Shown in pieces: positions 1 to 9,366 of a DNA stretch of 64,000 nt. How positions within the stretch are numbered: the first letter of the stretch is position 1; every line of letters starts with the position of its first letter. The DNA is from Bradyrhizobium yuanmingense. Lineage in GTDB: Bacteria > Pseudomonadota > Alphaproteobacteria > Rhizobiales > Xanthobacteraceae. Both the position numbers and the translations under genes were made by a program. The DNA lies in the NCBI RefSeq assembly GCF_900094575.1, contig NZ_FMAE01000002.1, positions 62,001 through 126,000 on the forward strand, read 5' to 3'. The notes beneath the pieces are model-generated. The model saw only the letters and a list, made by a program, of their open reading frames with translations. It had not been told where the DNA came from and ran no database searches.

Positions 1-1660
1 CGAACTCGGCATCGAGCCGGGCGCGCCAGTCCGCCTTCAGCTTGTCGACCTCGCCCTCGGTGACGACGCCTTCCGCGATCAGGCGCTTGGAGTAGAGCGT
101 CAGCGTCGAGGGATGGGCGGCGATCCGCTTGTACATCACCGGCTGGGTGAAGGCCGGCTCATCGCCCTCATTGTGGCCGTAGCGGCGGTAGCACCACATG
201 TCGATGACGACGGGCTTGTGGAACTTCTGCCGGAATTCGGTCGCGACCTTGGCCGCGAACACGACGGCTTCCGGATCGTCGCCGTTGACGTGGAAGATCG
301 GCGCATCGATCATCTTCGCCACATCCGACGGATAGGGCGAGGAGCGCGAGTAGCGCGGATAGGTGGTGAAGCCGATCTGGTTGTTGACGATGAAGTGCAC
401 GGAGCCGCCGGTGCGGTAGCCCTTCAGGTCGGACAGGCCGAAGCATTCAGCAACCACGCCCTGGCCGGCGAAGGCGGCGTCGCCGTGCATCAGGAGCGGC
501 ATCACCGAGATGCGCATATCAGGGGGATCGCCGTGCTGGTCCTGCTTGGCGCGGACCTTGCCGAGCACGACGGGATCGACGATCTCGAGATGCGAGGGGT
601 TGGCGGTCAGCGACAGGTGGATGCGGTTGCCGTCGAACTCGCGGTCCGAGGAGGCGCCGAGGTGATACTTGACGTCGCCGGAGCCTTCGACCGCGTCGGG
701 ATTGGCCGAGCCGCCCTTGAACTCGTGGAATAGTGCGCGATGGGCCTTGCCCAACACCTGGGTCAGCACGTTGAGGCGGCCGCGATGCGGCATGCCGAGC
801 ACGATTTCCTTCACGCCGAGATTGCCGCCGCGCTTGATGATCTGCTCGAGCGCGGGGATCAGGGCTTCACCGCCGTCGAGGCCGAAGCGCTTGGTGCCGG
901 TGAACTTGGTGTCGCAGAACTTTTCGAAACCCTCGGCTTCGATCAGCTTCTGCAGGATGGCCCTGCGGCCTTCGCGCGTGAACGAGATCTCCTTGTCGGG
1001 TCCCTCGATGCGCTCCTGGATCCAGGCCTTCTGCGCCGCGTTGCTGATGTGCATGAACTCGACGCCGAGCGTCTGGCAGTAGGTGCGCTCGCAGATCGCG
1101 GTGATCTCGCGCAGAGTGCCGTATTCGAGGCCGAGCACGTGATCGAGGAAGATCTTGCGGTCGAAATCGGCTTCGCTGAAGCCGTAGGTGCGCGGATCGA
1201 GCTCTTCGCGGTTACGCTGGGCTTCGATGCCGAGCGGATCGAGCTTGGCGTGGAAGTGGCCGCGCATGCGGTAGGAGCGGATCAGCATCAGGGCGCGGAC
1301 GGAATCGCGCGTCGCCTGAAGCAGGTCGGCGGAGGAGATGTCGGCCCCCTTGGCCTGCGCCTTGGCGGCGATCTTGCCACCGACCGTCTTCTCGACCTCG
1401 GCCCAGTTGCCGTCGAGGGCGGAGGTCAGATCGTCCTTCGGGGTCAGCGGCCAGTTGTCGCGCTCCCAGGACGGGCCTTCCGCGTTCTTGCTGATGTCAG
1501 CCGGCGCGTCGTTCAGGCTCTTGAAGAACTCCTGCCACTCGGCATCGACCGAGGACGGGTCCTTCTGGTAGCGGGCGTAGATTTCGTCGATGTAGGTGGC
1601 GTTGGTGCCCTGCAAAAAGGATGACAGGGCAAAGGCTGCGTTCGCGTCCTGGCGAGACAT
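1..1660 (-). CDS. sucA: 2-oxoglutarate dehydrogenase E1 component, partial (3' end outside window)
   Basis: This is the thiamine-diphosphate E1 subunit of the 2-oxoglutarate dehydrogenase complex, which decarboxylates 2-oxoglutarate and passes the succinyl group to the E2 lipoyl domain in the TCA cycle. About 553 codons are visible; the C-terminal part lies before base 1. The N-terminus has the E1 signature region (FLQGTNATYIDEIYARY, residues 15-31), followed by HRGRLN (292-297) and the cofactor-site segment GDAAFAGQG (393-401). An AGGA Shine-Dalgarno lies about 8 nt upstream of the ATG at 1660. It is the last visible gene of a minus-strand TCA block, with sucD 137 nt upstream. sucB and lpd would be expected next, outside the window. 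Identification is firm. Confidence 0.96.
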   Translation of the reverse strand, partial: MSRQDANAAFALSSFLQGTNATYIDEIYARYQKDPSSVDAEWQEFFKSLNDAPADISKNAEGPSWERDNWPLTPKDDLTSALDGNWAEVEKTVGGKIAAKAQAKGADISSADLLQATRDSVRALMLIRSYRMRGHFHAKLDPLGIEAQRNREELDPRTYGFSEADFDRKIFLDHVLGLEYGTLREITAICERTYCQTLGVEFMHISNAAQKAWIQERIEGPDKEISFTREGRRAILQKLIEAEGFEKFCDTKFTGTKRFGLDGGEALIPALEQIIKRGGNLGVKEIVLGMPHRGRLNVLTQVLGKAHRALFHEFKGGSANPDAVEGSGDVKYHLGASSDREFDGNRIHLSLTANPSHLEIVDPVVLGKVRAKQDQHGDPPDMRISVMPLLMHGDAAFAGQGVVAECFGLSDLKGYRTGGSVHFIVNNQIGFTTYPRYSRSSPYPSDVAKMIDAPIFHVNGDDPEAVVFAAKVATEFRQKFHKPVVIDMWCYRRYGHNEGDEPAFTQPVMYKRIAAHPSTLTLYSKRLIAEGVVTEGEVDKLKADWRARLDAEF

Positions 1661-1797
1661 ACTTGAGTTCCTGGCGATTTCGATTCGCGCATAACAAACG
1701 GCGCTGGCGCCGAGCTCCCCCGACAGGGCTCGACGCGACAGGCACCCTTTACCCTATTTGCTGCGAAACTTCGCCCGGAAAAGCACGAAGAACTGAA

Positions 1798-2682
1798 TTA
1801 GCCTTTCAACTTTTCGGCAAGCGTGTGGCCGAGGCGGGCGGGCGACGGGGACACTGTAATCCCTGCGGATTTCATCGCGTCGGTCTTGGAACCGGCATCG
1901 CCCTTGCCGCCGGAGATGATGGCGCCGGCATGACCCATGCGGCGGCCGGGAGGGGCGGTGACGCCGGCGATGAAGCCGACCATCGGCTTCTTGCGGCCAC
2001 GCTTGGCCTCGTCCTTGAGGAACTGGGCGGCGTCCTCCTCGGCGGAACCGCCGATCTCGCCGATCATGATGATCGATTCGGTCTTGGGGTCGGCGAGCAG
2101 CATCTCCAGCACGTCGATGAACTCGGTGCCCTTGACCGGGTCGCCGCCGATGCCGACCGCGGTGGTCTGGCCGAGGCCTTCCTGGGAGGTCTGGAACACC
2201 GCTTCATAGGTCAGCGTGCCCGAGCGGGAGACGATGCCGACCGAGCCGGTCTTGAAGATGTTGGCGGGCATGATGCCGATCTTGCACTCGCCGGCGGTCA
2301 TGACGCCCGGGCAGTTCGGCCCGATCAGGCGCGACTTGGAGCCGAGCAGCGAGCGCTTGACGCGAACCATGTCGATCACAGGAATGCCCTCGGTGATGCA
2401 GACGATCAGCGGGACCTCGGCGTCGATGGCTTCGCAGATCGCGTCGGCTGCGCCCGGCGGCGGCACGTAGATCACCGAAGCGTCGGCGCCGGTCTTCTCA
2501 CGCGCCTCGCGCACGGTGTCGAACACCGGCAGGCCCAGATGCGTCGAGCCGCCTTTGCCCGGCGAGGTGCCGCCGACCATCTTGGTGCCGTAGGCGATCG
2601 CGGCCTCCGAGTGGAAGGTGCCGTTCTTGCCGGTGAAGCCCTGGCAGATGACCTTGGTGTTCTTGTCGATCAGGATGGACAT
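1798..2682 (-). CDS. sucD: Succinate-CoA ligase, alpha subunit
   Basis: SucD is the CoA-binding, phosphohistidine-carrying subunit of succinyl-CoA synthetase, which couples succinyl-CoA cleavage to NTP formation. The protein has 294 residues, a normal family length. It has an N-terminal CoA-binding Rossmann region ([12 protein letters not shown], 13-24), a GPNCPG segment (121-126) and the catalytic histidine H251 in [16 protein letters not shown]. It lies 36 nt downstream of a small DUF1579-like gene that separates it from sucC, all on the minus strand and presumably one transcript. The Shine-Dalgarno in front of the ATG is weak. The function is certain from these motifs and the partner gene. 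Confidence 0.97.
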   Translation of the reverse strand: MSILIDKNTKVICQGFTGKNGTFHSEAAIAYGTKMVGGTSPGKGGSTHLGLPVFDTVREAREKTGADASVIYVPPPGAADAICEAIDAEVPLIVCITEGIPVIDMVRVKRSLLGSKSRLIGPNCPGVMTAGECKIGIMPANIFKTGSVGIVSRSGTLTYEAVFQTSQEGLGQTTAVGIGGDPVKGTEFIDVLEMLLADPKTESIIMIGEIGGSAEEDAAQFLKDEAKRGRKKPMVGFIAGVTAPPGRRMGHAGAIISGGKGDAGSKTDAMKSAGITVSPSPARLGHTLAEKLKG

Positions 2683-2718
2683 GAGGTCTGCTTTCGCGAA
2701 ACTAACAGAGTGAGTGGG

Positions 2719-3198
2719 TCAGTGGATGCGGCGGTAGACGCCGGTGAGGACGTCGGACCAGCCTTCCGCGTCCGGCGAGAATTGAATCTTCAACGAGTAG
2801 GAATCCTCATTGATGATCTCGTAGACGTGGCGCGCATTGCCGCGGAGCGAACCGCGCACCAGCGTCAGGGTCTTGCCGGCCCAGCCGCCCGAGGCGGGCG
2901 ATGGCGGCGTATAGCCGAGCGAATCGTACCAGAACAATTTGTAGGTCCGGTCGTCGCGGTCGAAGGTGAAGATGCCGTGGGTGGCGAAGACCTGCTTGCC
3001 GTCACGCATCTGGACCGAGTCCTGGATCAGATAGAACCCGTTGAGATCCATGCGCGCGACGGTGCGCGAGGTCGCCGGCCCGCCCGCCGTCCAGCGCGAC
3101 GGGAAGACCATCTCCTCACCATCCCATTCGCCGGCGAACGCGGCGAGGCGCGCATGCTCGGGGAGCGGAGATGATGCGGCGAGATGGTCCTGGGCCAT
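2719..3198 (-). CDS. DUF1579-like hypothetical protein inserted between sucC and sucD
   Basis: A 159-residue soluble protein with no signal peptide or membrane segment. It contains a FAGEWDGEE segment (residues about 21-29) followed by alternating short beta-like stretches, which recalls DUF1579 or lipocalin-like small barrels. That assignment is by eye and uncertain. Its ATG lies only 4 nt after the sucC stop codon, and sucD follows 36 nt later, so it is almost certainly co-translated with both succinyl-CoA ligase subunits. The position suggests a role linked to the TCA enzymes or simple hitch-hiking; nothing in the sequence shows a catalytic site. Base composition matches its neighbours, so recent transfer is not indicated. 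Confidence 0.8.
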   Translation of the reverse strand: MAQDHLAASSPLPEHARLAAFAGEWDGEEMVFPSRWTAGGPATSRTVARMDLNGFYLIQDSVQMRDGKQVFATHGIFTFDRDDRTYKLFWYDSLGYTPPSPASGGWAGKTLTLVRGSLRGNARHVYEIINEDSYSLKIQFSPDAEGWSDVLTGVYRRIH

Positions 3199-3202
3199 GG
3201 CG

Positions 3203-4402
<1,200 letters not shown>

Positions 4403-4559
4403 ATGGTCGCTCCCTGAACCCGCGGGCGGTGACCTCATGGGCCCACCTCAGTCTTGTGGCTGGCATACCATATACCACAGGAACTGCAACCCGGATTCTT
4501 TGACAATCGAGATCTGCCGAGACCGGAACCCCACCCCGGTCAGCCGGGGTCCGGAAGTG

Positions 4560-4593
4560 AAACCGCCGAAGACCGGGTTTCGATCTTCGGCGG
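4560..4593 (-). terminator. Hairpin terminator downstream of mdh
   Basis: A perfect 10-bp stem (CCGCCGAAGA at 4563-4572 with TCTTCGGCGG at 4584-4593) and an 11-nt loop lie 14 nt beyond the mdh stop codon. In the mdh direction the stem is followed by TTTCACTT, a short U-rich tail. It likely ends most mdh transcripts before sucC, though some readthrough is possible. Confidence 0.7.
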
Positions 4594-4606
4594 GTATTGC
4601 TTTGCC

Positions 4607-5623
<1,017 letters not shown>

Positions 5624-5703
5624 TTATCCCTTTCGTCTCCCCCGTTCAAGTCGCCCAATGCCCAATTGTCGGGCTTGCCGAGATAGCAGCCAGCATACCC
5701 CGG

Positions 5704-5803
5704 CCGTCATTCCGGGGCGCGCGAAGCGCGAGCCCGGAATCCATAACCACCATCCGGAGTATGGATTCCGGGCTCGTCGCTTTGCGACGCCCCGGAATGA
5801 CGG
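5704..5803. repeat. Palindromic intergenic repeat, family A, copy 1
   Basis: A 100-bp element bounded by a perfect 16-nt inverted repeat (CCGTCATTCCGGGGCG at 5704-5719, complement at 5788-5803). A second nested pair (AGCCCGGAATCCATA and TATGGATTCCGGGCT) lies inside. It sits between zapE and mdh, both on the minus strand. Related copies occur at 13790, 14700 and 50475. Confidence 0.85.
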
Positions 5804-5815
5804 CGGGGATAGGAC

Positions 5816-7003
5816 TTAAGTCTCGACCAAGCCCTTGGTCGAGCCGCTGGCGGTGGAATCCTTGCGGCCGTGAGGCAGCGCCAGATAGGATTCCGAGCTC
5901 ATTTCGATCAGGCGCGAGGCGGTCCGGTTGAACTCCATGGCCTCGGTGCCATCGGTCGCGAGGTAGAGCGAGATCGGATTGGCGTCGGCCGAGGCCATCA
6001 GCTTCACGGCGTTGTCATAGAGCGTATCGATCAGGGTGATGAAGCGCTTGGCCGCGTTGCGCTGGGAGAGGTCCATCACTGGAATATGGTCGACCAGGAG
6101 GGTGTGATAGTCGTGCGCCAGCCTGAGGTAGTCGGATGCACCGAGCGGCTGCTCGCAGAGGTCGGCGAAGGAGAATCGCGCCACGCCATGGGCCGAGCAC
6201 GGCACGTGCAGAATGCGGCCCTTGATCGAAATGTCACGCGAGCGGCATTTGGCGCCGCCCGTCATCCGCTTCCAGGCCCGATCGAGCGCGGCGTCCGCAT
6301 CGCCATCGGCCGGTGTCAGCCACATCGGCACGCCCTGCAGCTTCTCCAGGCGGAAGTCGGTGCGCGCATCGAGCCGCGCGACGTCCATGTGGTCGGTGAT
6401 CTGCTTGATGAAGGGCAGGAACAGCGAGCGGTTGAGACCGCCCTTATAGAGATCGTCGGGCGCGACGTTGGACGTCGCGACCACGACGGTGCCGAGCTCG
6501 AATAATTTGGCGAACAGGCGGCCCAGGATCATCGCGTCCGCGATGTCGGTGACATGGAATTCGTCGAAGCAGAGCAGCCAGCTCTCCTCGAAGATCGCAT
6601 TGGCCGTCAGAGCGATGACGTCGCTGTCGGCGATCTCGCCGCGCGCGATGCTCTGGCGATAATCGTAGATGCGCTCGTGCACGTCCGCCATGAACTCGTG
6701 GAAATGCGCGCGGCGCTTATGCTCGACCGATGAGTGCTGGAAGAACAGGTCCATCAGCATGGTCTTGCCGCGGCCGACCTCGCCGTGGATGTAAAGCCCG
6801 CGCGGCGCCTCGTCCTTGTCACCAGAGCTGAACAGGCGGCTGAGCAGGCCCTGCTTGCGGGTGGGCTTGTAGGTCGAAAGCCGCAGGTCCAGCGCCGCAT
6901 AGGCCTCGGCGACCTCGGCCTGCGCGGGATCCGGCTCGATCGCGCCGGACGCGATCTCGGCCTGATAGGCCTCGCGGAATGAGGGATTTGGGGTGGAGAG
7001 CAT
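5816..7003 (-). CDS. zapE: AFG1/ZapE family ATPase (cell division protein ZapE)
   Basis: ZapE is a P-loop ATPase that associates with the Z-ring in Gram-negative bacteria; its mitochondrial homologue AFG1 handles respiratory-chain proteins. The product has 395 residues with the Walker A loop GEVGRGKTM (74-82), a Walker B stretch LLCFDEFHVTD with D147 and E148, and the family motif HFHEFMADVHE (about 100-110). Length and motif order match the family. It lies upstream of mdh on the same strand, separated by a palindromic repeat, a conserved pairing in rhizobia. The start at 7003 has only a modest AAAGAG ribosome-binding site. Confidence 0.93.
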   Translation of the reverse strand: MLSTPNPSFREAYQAEIASGAIEPDPAQAEVAEAYAALDLRLSTYKPTRKQGLLSRLFSSGDKDEAPRGLYIHGEVGRGKTMLMDLFFQHSSVEHKRRAHFHEFMADVHERIYDYRQSIARGEIADSDVIALTANAIFEESWLLCFDEFHVTDIADAMILGRLFAKLFELGTVVVATSNVAPDDLYKGGLNRSLFLPFIKQITDHMDVARLDARTDFRLEKLQGVPMWLTPADGDADAALDRAWKRMTGGAKCRSRDISIKGRILHVPCSAHGVARFSFADLCEQPLGASDYLRLAHDYHTLLVDHIPVMDLSQRNAAKRFITLIDTLYDNAVKLMASADANPISLYLATDGTEAMEFNRTASRLIEMSSESYLALPHGRKDSTASGSTKGLVET

Positions 7004-7072
7004 AGCTCTTTACCGCCAGAGACGGACGGAAATTGCAAGCCGTGAAATGGGGTCAGAGGTATGCGCGTTTCT

Positions 7073-7232
7073 TCTCCCTCGCCCCGTTCTTACGGGGGCG
7101 CGACGAGCTTCGCTCGCGCTGGGAGGGTCGGGGTGAGGGGCTCTATCCGCATATGAGATCCATCGAAAGACCTGTCCCCCCTCACCCGGATCGCGAGAGC
7201 GATCCGACCTCTCCCCGCAAGCGGGGAGAGGT
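7073..7232. repeat. Intergenic repeat, family E (CTCTCCC-type), copy 1
   Basis: A region of about 160 bp with outward CTCCCTCGCCCCGTTCTTACGGGGGCG and inward CTCTCCCCGCAAGCGGGGAGAG-like hairpins plus GGGTGAGGGG and CCCTCACCC blocks in opposite orientation. It lies between thpR and zapE. Related copies are near 19446, 25922 and 41581. Confidence 0.75.
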
Positions 7233-7243
7233 TAAGAAAGAAA

Positions 7244-7780
7244 TTACTCACACAGCTCGTAGGCATCCTCGACCACATACGGGCCGCCGCCGGTGGACGC
7301 GCGCGAGGAGAACAGCACGAAGCGTTCGGCCATGAACGCCTTGCTCGGGAAATAGCCGCGCAGCGAGAGATAATCGGCGACGTCGCGGTCGGAGGCATCG
7401 TGCAGCCTCGCGAGCGTGACGTGCGGGATGAACTTGCGTCCCTCCGGGTCGAGGCCGATCCGCTGCATCATGCGCTCGAGCTCGGCCTGCAATTCCATCA
7501 GCGGCTTGCTCGGCGCAATCGTGGCGACCACCGCGCGGGGCTTGCGGCCGCCGAAGCTGGTGAGCCCCTGCACCTTCACCTCGAACGGCTTGCGGTCGAC
7601 GCGAAACAGCATCGAGGCGATCTCGTTGGCGGAAGCACCGTCGATGTCGCCGATGAAGCGCAGGGTGACGTGATAATTTTCGGGATCGATCCAGCGGGCG
7701 CCGGGGAGGCCACCCCTCAAGTTGGAAAGCGACTGGCCAATTTCGGCCGGAATTTCCAGACCCGTGAACAAACGCGGCAT
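7244..7780 (-). CDS. thpR: RNA 2',3'-cyclic phosphodiesterase (2H family, ThpR/LigT)
   Basis: ThpR belongs to the 2H phosphoesterase superfamily and opens 2',3'-cyclic RNA ends; older annotation calls it 2'-5' RNA ligase. The 178-residue product carries both diagnostic HxTx motifs, HVTL at 37-40 and HVTL at 120-123, spaced as in the family. The N-terminus MPRLFTGLEIP is typical. It stands alone on the minus strand between a family E repeat and a 175-nt gap, so it probably has its own promoter. The biological substrate is not revealed by the sequence. Confidence 0.92.
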   Translation of the reverse strand: MPRLFTGLEIPAEIGQSLSNLRGGLPGARWIDPENYHVTLRFIGDIDGASANEIASMLFRVDRKPFEVKVQGLTSFGGRKPRAVVATIAPSKPLMELQAELERMMQRIGLDPEGRKFIPHVTLARLHDASDRDVADYLSLRGYFPSKAFMAERFVLFSSRASTGGGPYVVEDAYELCE

Positions 7781-7955
7781 CGTTTCGCACTCCCGATGCT
7801 TGGGTACGGTGCTCGAACAGCGAGAACCATATCCAAATTAGAGCCGGCGACGAATCACCGGTACCCTGATTCCTATCGCAGTTGTGTGACTCTGCGAAGC
7901 ATGCCGCGCCTCACCCCGGTAAAACCCTGGGAATTAGGGTAGCGCTGCCTGGTTT

Positions 7956-8591
7956 TCAACGCCGTTGCTCAGCGATCGTGCCAATGAATGCCTCCACCAT
8001 GGGCATGATCCTGCCGACGATGATGTCGACGCCTTCAGCGGTCGGATGAATGCCGTCGGCCTGGTTGAGCTTGGCCTCGGCCGCGACGCCTTCGAGGAAG
8101 AACGGATAGAGCGGCACGTCGAATGTCTTCGCCAGATCCGGATAAATCGAATTGAAGCGCGCGGCGTATTCGGCGCCGTAATTCGGCGGCGCAAGCATGC
8201 CGCAGAGCATGACCGCAATCTTTCGCGCCTTGAGCCGCTGGACGATGTCGGTCAGCGCGGCGCGCGCCACGTCGGGATCGATGCCGCGCAGCGCGTCATT
8301 GGCGCCGAGCTCGATGATGACACCGTCAGTTCCATCGGGCACCGACCAGTCGAGCCGGTCGCGGCCGCCCGAGGTGGTGTCGCCGGACACCCCGGCATTG
8401 GTCATGTCGACCTCTATACCTTTGGCCCGCAAGGCTTTTTGAAGCTTTTGGGGGAACGCCTCCTGGGCCGGAAGGCCAAGGCCCGCGCTTAAGGAATCGC
8501 CGAGGACGACCAGCTTGACCGGCTTTGCCGCACCCGCCCAAGCGGGGTTCGCCATCGTCATGACGGCGAGCATCAACACGGCTATGTGCAT
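7956..8591 (-). CDS. SGNH/GDSL esterase, TesA-like arylesterase, secreted
   Basis: A 211-residue lipase/thioesterase of the SGNH family resembling TesA (acyl-CoA thioesterase I / lysophospholipase L1). A signal peptide (MHIAVLMLAVMTMANPAWA) precedes the GDSLSAGLG nucleophile block, the ELGANDALRG block and the DGIHPT block supplying the catalytic Asp and His. The reading frame is open for 46 codons upstream, but that would overlap the divergent ABC gene, and the signal peptide begins at the chosen ATG (8591). It is divergent from the ybbA-like ABC transporter, as tesA is from ybbAP in many proteobacteria, which supports the assignment. It likely acts in the periplasm. Confidence 0.9.
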   Translation of the reverse strand: MHIAVLMLAVMTMANPAWAGAAKPVKLVVLGDSLSAGLGLPAQEAFPQKLQKALRAKGIEVDMTNAGVSGDTTSGGRDRLDWSVPDGTDGVIIELGANDALRGIDPDVARAALTDIVQRLKARKIAVMLCGMLAPPNYGAEYAARFNSIYPDLAKTFDVPLYPFFLEGVAAEAKLNQADGIHPTAEGVDIIVGRIMPMVEAFIGTIAEQRR

Positions 8592-8646
8592 GAACAATCC
8601 GTAACGCCTCTCGACCCCGCGTGCGGACTTGCCATATGACCGGACC

Positions 8647-9366
8647 ATGGACACTCGCATCGACCCCTCTTCCCTCGCCGCTACCGCGGACACCATCGCC
8701 ATCTCCAACGTCAACCTCTCATTGGGCACGGGCGCGGCACGCGTTCACATCCTCAAGGATATCAGCCTGCGGGTCGGCCGGAGCGAGACGATCGGCCTGA
8801 TCGGCCCGTCAGGCTCGGGCAAATCCACGCTGCTGATGGTGATGGCGGGGCTGGAACGTCCTGATAGCGGAGAGGTGGTGGTGAATGGCACGCCTTTCAA
8901 TGCCCTCGACGAGGACGCGCTGGCGCGCTTCCGCGGCCGCCAGGTCGGCATCGTCTTCCAGTCCTTTCACCTGATCCCGACCATGACGGCGCTGGAGAAC
9001 GTTGCTGTGCCGCTCGAACTCGCCGGCAATCCCGATGCCGCCAAGCGCGCGGCAGAGGAGCTGCAATCGGTCGGGCTCGGTGACCGCCTGCATCATTATC
9101 CGACCCAGCTCTCCGGCGGCGAGCAGCAGCGCGTCGCGCTCGCCCGCGCGCTGGCACCCGATCCCGCGATCCTGGTCGCCGACGAGCCGACCGGCAATCT
9201 CGACGAGACCACCGGTAAGCAGATCGTCGATCTGCTGTTCAGCAAGCACGCCGAGCGCGGCATGACCTTGGTGCTGGTGACGCACGATTCCTCGCTCGCG
9301 CATCGCTGCGATCGCGTCATCCGCCTGCGCTCCGGGCGCATCGACACGCAGTCTGCGCCCGCATGA
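8647..9366 (+). CDS. ABC transporter ATP-binding protein, YbbA/LolD type
   Basis: The ATPase of a MacB/LolCDE-like exporter, 239 residues from the ATG at 8647 (an in-frame ATG at 8629 is an alternative). It has Walker A GPSGSGKST (53-61), Q-loop region FQSFHL, signature LSGGEQ (155-160) and Walker B ILVADE (175-180) followed by PTGNLD, the last typical of the MacB/LolD class. Its stop overlaps the start of the permease gene by 4 nt (ATGA), so the two are translationally coupled. The divergent TesA-like esterase makes the classic ybbA-tesA arrangement. The substrate is unknown. Confidence 0.93.
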   Translation: MDTRIDPSSLAATADTIAISNVNLSLGTGAARVHILKDISLRVGRSETIGLIGPSGSGKSTLLMVMAGLERPDSGEVVVNGTPFNALDEDALARFRGRQVGIVFQSFHLIPTMTALENVAVPLELAGNPDAAKRAAEELQSVGLGDRLHHYPTQLSGGEQQRVALARALAPDPAILVADEPTGNLDETTGKQIVDLLFSKHAERGMTLVLVTHDSSLAHRCDRVIRLRSGRIDTQSAPA

